A DNA stretch of 64,000 nt from Flavobacteriales bacterium (lineage in GTDB: Bacteria; Bacteroidota; Bacteroidia; Flavobacteriales; CAJXXR01): the NCBI GenBank assembly GCA_025210805.1, contig JAOAQX010000005.1, positions 124,001-188,000 of the forward strand, in the 5' to 3' direction. Numbering within the stretch: position 1 is the first letter of the stretch; every line of letters begins with the position of its first letter. This document shows positions 59,300 to 64,000 of this stretch, piece after piece. The notes under the pieces are model-generated. The model saw only the letters and a list, made by a program, of their open reading frames with translations, was not told the origin of the DNA and did not search any database. Both the position numbers and the translations under genes were made by a program.

Positions 59300-61429
59300 T
59301 TAAAGTCTTTTGATACTTTTTGGTTTAATATTTAGCAAATTCGCCCCTTCTTCAATAATTAATTTAGAGCCTTTTTCCACAATAATTTTTGAACCACAGC
59401 CAAAATCTATTTGAGCTTTTCTATCAATAAATAATTGACTGCTATCTCTTAAAATTATTTTGGCTCTGTTTTCTAAAACTACATTACCCGTGATATTCAT
59501 TATTGTTTTGGGAGAAAAGGATCCATCATTTTGTTTGATATAAGTGGTAGGAGTGAGCGATTTTTCTAAGAAAATCTTTTTTCCTTTTTTAAGTATGAGA
59601 CTTGGTTCTTTTGTGTTTAGATGATTTTTTGGAACTAAAATAGAACCACACCATCGTTTATTCTTTCGGATTTCAAAATCATCATACCGTACAATAACTT
59701 GCATTTCGCCACCTGTTTTCTCTTTAAAGGAAATATTCATTCCATTTACTTCAAAATTATAGGTTTTGGCATGTTGAGGAAGTCTCAAACTTGTTATTGG
59801 TACAATACCAGACATAGAAATTTCATCTTGATCTTGAAAAAAAGAGTTTCTTAACCCCAGGGAAGAACCTTCGGTATTTCTACCACCGAAAGTGTAAAAA
59901 GTGTACAGAGATTGATCCCCACTTTTTTCCTTAATAAAAGGAACACTCTCAAGTTTTCCTCTATGAGAATTATGACGAAAGGTAATCGCTCCATTTGGCT
60001 TACGATTTTTATCAAATTTTTCTGGAAAATCTCCAATAAATCTCATAAAAGGATTGTGTCCTGCAAGCGGATTATCTTTTCCTTCTTTAAAGGTAAATAC
60101 GGGGTTATACCAATAATAATTCCAGCTTCTTTCAAATTTTTCATCCACAAAATAATCTTTATTTCCTCTAGGGTGAAGCATATAAAAAGCATTGGTATGA
60201 TGGTTATTTCCATAGGAAGGTAAAGCGTGTCGGTCTTTGCTCATTCCCTCTACATACACATAGCAACCCGCATCTAATGGTGGAACTTTTTCACCTGTTA
60301 TATTGGGCGTTTTTTCTGTGAATTGCCCTATCTCAAAAGGAGAATGATTTAAATGATTTTCGATCCATACAAATTGATTTTTTTTACCAGGAATAGGAAG
60401 TCTAATAAGATCTCCCGTAGTCACAAAATCTCTTAGAATGAAGGTATCGGATTTTTGTTTAATTTCCATGGAAATATTTTTTTCGGGGTAGTTTTTATCA
60501 ATATCCAACCACCCTGTTACCCAGCGTTCATAGCCATTGGCACTCATGTTCATCCAGTTTAATGAGTTCATCATTCCATAAGCGCCATTAGGAGCAAAAA
60601 AATATTTACCAATACTTCCGTTTGCACCATTATAGTGTACGCCTTTAAAAAGTTTATGTCCTACTTCGTGAAGAAACATAGACATAAATTTCCTTTTACT
60701 TCCAGATGATTCGTCACTACATGTATAGCCAGCGTTGTCTAGTTGAAGATTTCCTATTTTTTTTCCATGTAGAAAAGACGTTGCTATTCCGCCTCCCCAT
60801 CCCAGCATTCTTTTGTTTGTTTTGGCAATTGTTGCAGGATTATTTCGATAAATAAAGATGATATAATCAGGTTTGCCATCGGGTTTAGAGACACTATTGT
60901 CTGAGAGATATTGTGGGAAATTCGTTCTTTTATCAAACCGAGACCAATCCATATTTGGAAATTTTCTATACACAGAGTCCATCACGGCATGATTCATTTG
61001 ATTGATAGAACTGAGTCGGTTATTGGGAATATCAATTCTTATAGGTTTTCCTGTTTGCTGATCTCGAAGTGTTTCGGCTGTGAATCTAAATTTCCCTAAA
61101 GACATGGTGTAGTAGTAGGAGCTGAGATTATCGAGTTCGTTAAATTTTATTTCTTCTGGAAATTCGTTGAGTAAATTGATGTTTCCATTTTCAGGATCTA
61201 CAAAAAAGGGGAGTTCTTGACCGTTTTTTATATCCCAATTTTTATAATGGATATGATTATAAGGTTTTTGAATTCCATTTTCTGTATAAGAGTCATTGAA
61301 TCCAACAAAGATAATTAAGGAATGTATGTCGCCCTTTGGGGTGAAAACACCACCATGAGGAAGGTAATGCCTTTGTGCAAATGAGTAATAATTTAGAAAT
61401 ACGAATAAGGTAAATAGAATTTGTTTCAT
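59300..61429 (-). CDS. Secreted M6-like metalloprotease
   Basis: Exported protein of 709 residues with a signal peptide ending YYSFAQ. The catalytic zinc motif HEVGHKLFKGVHY (residues 254-266) with MFL before it and a downstream AYGMMNSLNWMNMSANGYERWVTGWLD region fit the M6 (immune inhibitor A-like) peptidases, which follow HExGHxxG with a Met-turn. The middle third carries further domains without a clear name. The last 70 residues (ENRAKIILRDSSQLFIDRKAQIDFGCGSKIIVEKGSKLIIEEGANL) form a short beta-solenoid-like repeat ladder, not a type IX sorting domain. The substrate is unknown. It is a single-gene unit. Confidence 0.82.
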   Translation of the reverse strand: MKQILFTLFVFLNYYSFAQRHYLPHGGVFTPKGDIHSLIIFVGFNDSYTENGIQKPYNHIHYKNWDIKNGQELPFFVDPENGNINLLNEFPEEIKFNELDNLSSYYYTMSLGKFRFTAETLRDQQTGKPIRIDIPNNRLSSINQMNHAVMDSVYRKFPNMDWSRFDKRTNFPQYLSDNSVSKPDGKPDYIIFIYRNNPATIAKTNKRMLGWGGGIATSFLHGKKIGNLQLDNAGYTCSDESSGSKRKFMSMFLHEVGHKLFKGVHYNGANGSIGKYFFAPNGAYGMMNSLNWMNMSANGYERWVTGWLDIDKNYPEKNISMEIKQKSDTFILRDFVTTGDLIRLPIPGKKNQFVWIENHLNHSPFEIGQFTEKTPNITGEKVPPLDAGCYVYVEGMSKDRHALPSYGNNHHTNAFYMLHPRGNKDYFVDEKFERSWNYYWYNPVFTFKEGKDNPLAGHNPFMRFIGDFPEKFDKNRKPNGAITFRHNSHRGKLESVPFIKEKSGDQSLYTFYTFGGRNTEGSSLGLRNSFFQDQDEISMSGIVPITSLRLPQHAKTYNFEVNGMNISFKEKTGGEMQVIVRYDDFEIRKNKRWCGSILVPKNHLNTKEPSLILKKGKKIFLEKSLTPTTYIKQNDGSFSPKTIMNITGNVVLENRAKIILRDSSQLFIDRKAQIDFGCGSKIIVEKGSKLIIEEGANLLNIKPKSIKRL

Positions 61430-61505
61430 TATGATATTTAATTTAAGCCAATTTATAGAAAGTCTTGAGATTTATCAAGTACCATAATAGATACTTGATT
61501 CTTTT

Positions 61506-62432
61506 TTAACGATATAACCAAACATCTTTTAAGACATCCCAGCCAAAGGGTCCCTCGTAGCGTGTCCAAGCAATATGGCTAAAAGATCCTGTTTCTTTAA
61601 AGTAAAAACGAATATGGGGTTGATCTTGATATTTTCTATCATGAAATTCTAATAAAACAGAATTATTGTTATAGTGATGATGTTCTTCTATTGTGGGTGT
61701 GGCAAAAAGATAATTGAGTAGTAAAATGGAGTTAAACCCAAAAGGAATAAGCATGGAACTAATAAACATCCATTGAGATTTCTTTTTCCACCAAAAAAAT
61801 AAAGAAATTAAAGGAGGAATGATAAAAAGACTGGCGAGTAAATAAAAAGGTAGGAATGCTCTTGGAATCATCCATAAAGATAAAAAGAGATTAAAAATAC
61901 CAAAAGTGATGTATTCAAAATGAGTTTCTTGTGCAAGGAAACGATAAGCAGCGTACATGGCTTTGAAATTAAAAAAACCACTTTTATCTTCTTTGTAATC
62001 TCTGTGTAAGAGGTATCCAATGACTATGGGAGGGAAGATGAGCGGTGCTGTTACAATAGCTAAGAGAACCATGATAACAGTAATAAAATTATCTGCAAGA
62101 ACTCCATAAGCAAGTTCTAGTTTATATTCTTTAGAATTACGATAAGCTTCTTTTTTTCTTCGTATTTGCTCTCTTGCGAAGCGTCTTCTTTTGTTTATTT
62201 CAGCTTCTCTGGGAGTTTCGGTTATTATTTGCTCCCAATTGATTTCTTTAAAATCATTGCTTAAAAGTCTATCATAAGCCTCGTTTATTTTCATAAAACG
62301 TTCTTGAGCATCCGCACTAGCATTTCTATCAGGATGCCAAATCATGGCTAATTTTCTATAAGCTTTTTTAATTTCTTTTTCGCTGGCTCCTTCTTTTATT
62401 TGGAGTTCTTGAAGACATTCTTTTTTTGTCAT
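61506..62432 (-). CDS. J-domain membrane protein
   Basis: Protein of 308 residues. The N-terminal J domain (residues about 4-62) has the HPD motif at 33-35 (MIWHPDRN), so it can stimulate a DnaK ATPase. A basic helical linker (INKRRRFAREQIRRKKEAYR) follows. The C-terminal half has several membrane helices (ITVIMVLLAIVTAPLIFPPIVIGYLL, IFNLFLSLWMIPRAFLPFYLLASLFIIPPLISLFFWW, SSMLIPFGFNSILLLNYLF). No zinc-finger or C-terminal substrate domain is present. It probably recruits Hsp70 to the inner membrane. It lies 14 bp after the menA stop and is likely in the same operon. Confidence 0.85.
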   Translation of the reverse strand: MTKKECLQELQIKEGASEKEIKKAYRKLAMIWHPDRNASADAQERFMKINEAYDRLLSNDFKEINWEQIITETPREAEINKRRRFAREQIRRKKEAYRNSKEYKLELAYGVLADNFITVIMVLLAIVTAPLIFPPIVIGYLLHRDYKEDKSGFFNFKAMYAAYRFLAQETHFEYITFGIFNLFLSLWMIPRAFLPFYLLASLFIIPPLISLFFWWKKKSQWMFISSMLIPFGFNSILLLNYLFATPTIEEHHHYNNNSVLLEFHDRKYQDQPHIRFYFKETGSFSHIAWTRYEGPFGWDVLKDVWLYR

Positions 62433-62446
62433 ACACTTTTAATGAA

Positions 62447-63358
62447 TCATAGGGCAATATTAAGCCCAACACCTAGCAAGATACAAAAAATAAGGGTAGT
62501 AATAGCCGTGGGTTTTAGCCACTTGTCATAAGCCGATAATTCTTGAATGATAACGATCTCTTTGGCTTGTTTGAATATGAGTGGTAATGTAAGTAGAAAT
62601 AGCCAAGAAGTCCAGCTATTCGTGGTAAATGCAAAAACAAAAGTAGTGGTGAGTAAATAAGGTGAAAAAAGTAAGAAAAGTTGATAATACTTTGCGTTTC
62701 TTTTTCCTAAAATAATTGCTAAAGTATTTTTTCCAGCTTGTGCATCAGAGTCGGCATCTCTCATATTGTTTAAGTTTAGCACAGCAGTGGATAATAATCC
62801 CACAGCAGATGCAGGAAGAAGTAAGGACCAATCCCAGTAATTTAGATGGATAAAAGCGCTGAGTGCAACTCCAAAAACTCCGAAAAAAATAAAAACGGAA
62901 AGATCTCCAAATGCTTGATAACCATAAGGGTTTTTCCCAGAAGTATAGGTGATAGATGCCCAAACGGCTATAGAAAGTAGGCATACAAAGATTCCGTAAG
63001 ACCAAGATAGAAAAGGAAAGCTTAGATGAATTAATAGGAGTCCTGATAGGGCAGAGAGTACTCCAAATATCCACATTGCATTATACATTTCTTTGGCGGT
63101 AATCAAACCCTGTTGAACGGCTCTTTTAGGTCCTTTTCGGTCTTGATGATCTGCTCCATGCTGGGTATCGCCATAGTCATTTGCAAAATTTGATAAAACT
63201 TGTAAAAAAAGCGTTGTTAGAAAAGCAAGAAGAGATAAATTCCAATTGAATTTCCCCAAGAACATTGCTAGCATCGAACCTAAAAAAATGGTAGCAAAGG
63301 CAAGAGGTAGTGTTCTTAATCGGGCAGCTTTTAGCCATATTTTTATTTTACTTTCCAT
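62447..63358 (-). CDS. menA: 1,4-Dihydroxy-2-naphthoate polyprenyltransferase
   Basis: Integral membrane UbiA-family prenyltransferase that attaches the polyprenyl chain to DHNA in menaquinone synthesis. The 303-residue protein has about eight membrane helices, the first Asp-rich motif NFANDYGDTQHGAD with DHQDRKGPKRAVQQG following (MenA-specific), and the second Asp site LNLNNMRDADSDAQAGK. The frame is open 13 codons above, but the ATG at 63358 gives the expected MESKIKIWLKAARLRTLPLA and overlaps the acetyltransferase stop by 11 bases. Menaquinone is the usual respiratory quinone in this phylum. Confidence 0.92.
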   Translation of the reverse strand: MESKIKIWLKAARLRTLPLAFATIFLGSMLAMFLGKFNWNLSLLAFLTTLFLQVLSNFANDYGDTQHGADHQDRKGPKRAVQQGLITAKEMYNAMWIFGVLSALSGLLLIHLSFPFLSWSYGIFVCLLSIAVWASITYTSGKNPYGYQAFGDLSVFIFFGVFGVALSAFIHLNYWDWSLLLPASAVGLLSTAVLNLNNMRDADSDAQAGKNTLAIILGKRNAKYYQLFLLFSPYLLTTTFVFAFTTNSWTSWLFLLTLPLIFKQAKEIVIIQELSAYDKWLKPTAITTLIFCILLGVGLNIAL

Positions 63359-63812
63359 CTGACAAATACATTTGAATATGTGGTAGATTATCTTCAAGAT
63401 ACTCTTCTCCTTCTATAAGGAATCCTAGAGACTGATAAAAATGGGTCAAATAAGTTTGAGCACTGATTCTAATGGATGGGTGTTTAAAAGTGTTGTGAAT
63501 AACCTCTATAGCTAAAATCATTAAAATACGCCCATAATTATTTTTTCTTTCAGCATCTTTAACAACCACTCTTCCTATTGCTGAGCATTGATACTTATCC
63601 ACATAAGGAAGTAATCTTGCATAAGCGATAATTTCTTTGTTTTTTGTAGCAAAAAGATGCATGCTTTTTTGGTCTTGCCCATCCATATCTTGATAGACAC
63701 AGTCTTGCTCGCATACAAAAACTTCGGTTCTTAGTTGTAAGATTTGATATAATTCTGCGGTGCTTATTTCATCAAATTTTTTGCATTCCCAATGCACAAG
63801 ATGATTTTCCAT
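63348..63812 (-). CDS. GNAT family N-acetyltransferase (ElaA-like)
   Basis: Acetyl-CoA-dependent acetyltransferase of 154 residues. It opens with WECKKFDEISTAELYQILQLRTEVFVCEQ, as in ElaA, and continues with CVYQDMDGQDQKSMHLFA. The acetyl-CoA-binding region IGRVVVKDAERKNNYGRILMILAIEV has the expected R/G-x-x-G/A pattern. It ends HFYQSLGFLIEGEEYLEDNLPHIQM. The acceptor is unknown. It sits between the rsmD-like gene (5 bases before) and menA (11-base overlap), a compact operon. Confidence 0.9.
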   Translation of the reverse strand: MENHLVHWECKKFDEISTAELYQILQLRTEVFVCEQDCVYQDMDGQDQKSMHLFATKNKEIIAYARLLPYVDKYQCSAIGRVVVKDAERKNNYGRILMILAIEVIHNTFKHPSIRISAQTYLTHFYQSLGFLIEGEEYLEDNLPHIQMYLSDGK

Positions 63813-63817
63813 ACAAA

Positions 63818-64000
63818 CTATTGATCAGTCGTTTTTTTGAAAATACTAAAATGTACATTTCCATATTTTCTACGATCCAGAAAATAGGGTTTATCATCAT
63901 AATTAGTATCTCGTGAGTGTTCTATAACTAAAAAACCATTTTCATTGAGAATATCGGCTTCCATAACCCAGTCATATAACCCTTCATATTCTGAAGATTC
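63818..64000 (-). CDS. RsmD-like 16S rRNA methyltransferase, C-terminal part
   Basis: The window edge cuts this gene; its last 60 codons are present, ending at TAG 63818-63820. The translated end ESSEYEGLYDWVMEADIL, GFLVIEHSRD, KPYFLDRRKYGNVHFSIF matches the C-terminus of RsmD (16S rRNA G966 N2-methyltransferase), which ends with VVE-S-R..., a RKYG strand and FSIF. The start and the NPPY motif lie outside. It is the first gene visible of the acetyltransferase-menA-J-domain operon. Confidence 0.8.
   Translation of the reverse strand, partial: ESSEYEGLYDWVMEADILNENGFLVIEHSRDTNYDDKPYFLDRRKYGNVHFSIFKKTTDQ

Overview
The window is a low-GC chromosomal segment of a Bacteroidota bacterium, most likely of the order Flavobacteriales. 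The evidence is a complete porP-gldK-gldL-gldM-gldN set (type IX secretion/gliding motor), a fused SecDF, a TonB-dependent receptor paired with a DUF4249 lipoprotein, cell-surface proteins with type IX sorting tails or QVGIGT-type N-termini, an ExbB-X-ExbD-ExbD operon, and promoter-like TAnnTTTG boxes. There is one tRNA gene (Arg, ACG) and no rRNA. No prophage or conjugative element was seen.

Layout. 1-4.3 kb: lpdA, a signal-less BtuF-like binding protein and a Fic enzyme, followed by 41-bp palindromic tandem repeats and a tRNA-Arg. 4.4-10.3 kb: an ECF sigma/putative anti-sigma/DUF4252 operon, an orphan PabA/TrpG-type amidotransferase, RidA, and a set of exported or lipoprotein genes (hydrolase, barrel-like protein, CxxS thioredoxin). 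10.6-17 kb: a short MutS2 whose 3' end is duplicated 720 bp downstream around an inserted lipoprotein gene, a T9SS-sorted beta-propeller-like protein, a small membrane protein and a decayed gene upstream of it. 17-21.5 kb: branched-chain aminotransferase, DUF4249 protein and TonB receptor. 21.9-30.6 kb: SecDF, then PorP/GldKLMN. Together these are the inner-membrane export booster and the motor/ring of type IX secretion, which would export the T9SS-tailed proteins elsewhere in the window.

30.9-40.6 kb is the most accessory-looking part. A one-piece hybrid sensor (TPR, membrane segment, histidine kinase, receiver, AraC DNA-binding domain) is divergent from an RCC1-like surface protein. Next come an Rpn-family nuclease flanked by dispersed repeats and a 929-residue surface protein made mainly of about 40 repeats of 16 residues. 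The two surface proteins share the same N-terminal module. Both lack a type IX sorting tail that I can recognise. 41-51 kb: housekeeping genes (DAO-type oxidoreductase, ABC-F ATPase, an outer-membrane barrel, TatD, asparaginase), the ExbB/ExbD operon with a structured leader, and an RlmG-like methyltransferase. 51-64 kb: a probable T9SS-sorted protein, a cluster of long hairpin repeats, purL, a small barrel protein, a PaaI thioesterase, an FkbM methyltransferase, an M6-like metalloprotease, a J-domain membrane protein, menA, a GNAT acetyltransferase and the 3' end of an rsmD-like gene.

Two dispersed intergenic repeat families run through the window. Family A is a long nested hairpin with ends TGTCAGTTCGAGTG / CACTCGAATTGACA. 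Family B is about 105-185 bp with ATACC...GGTAT ends. Neither codes for protein. Everything here is read by eye from the sequence; no database search was possible.
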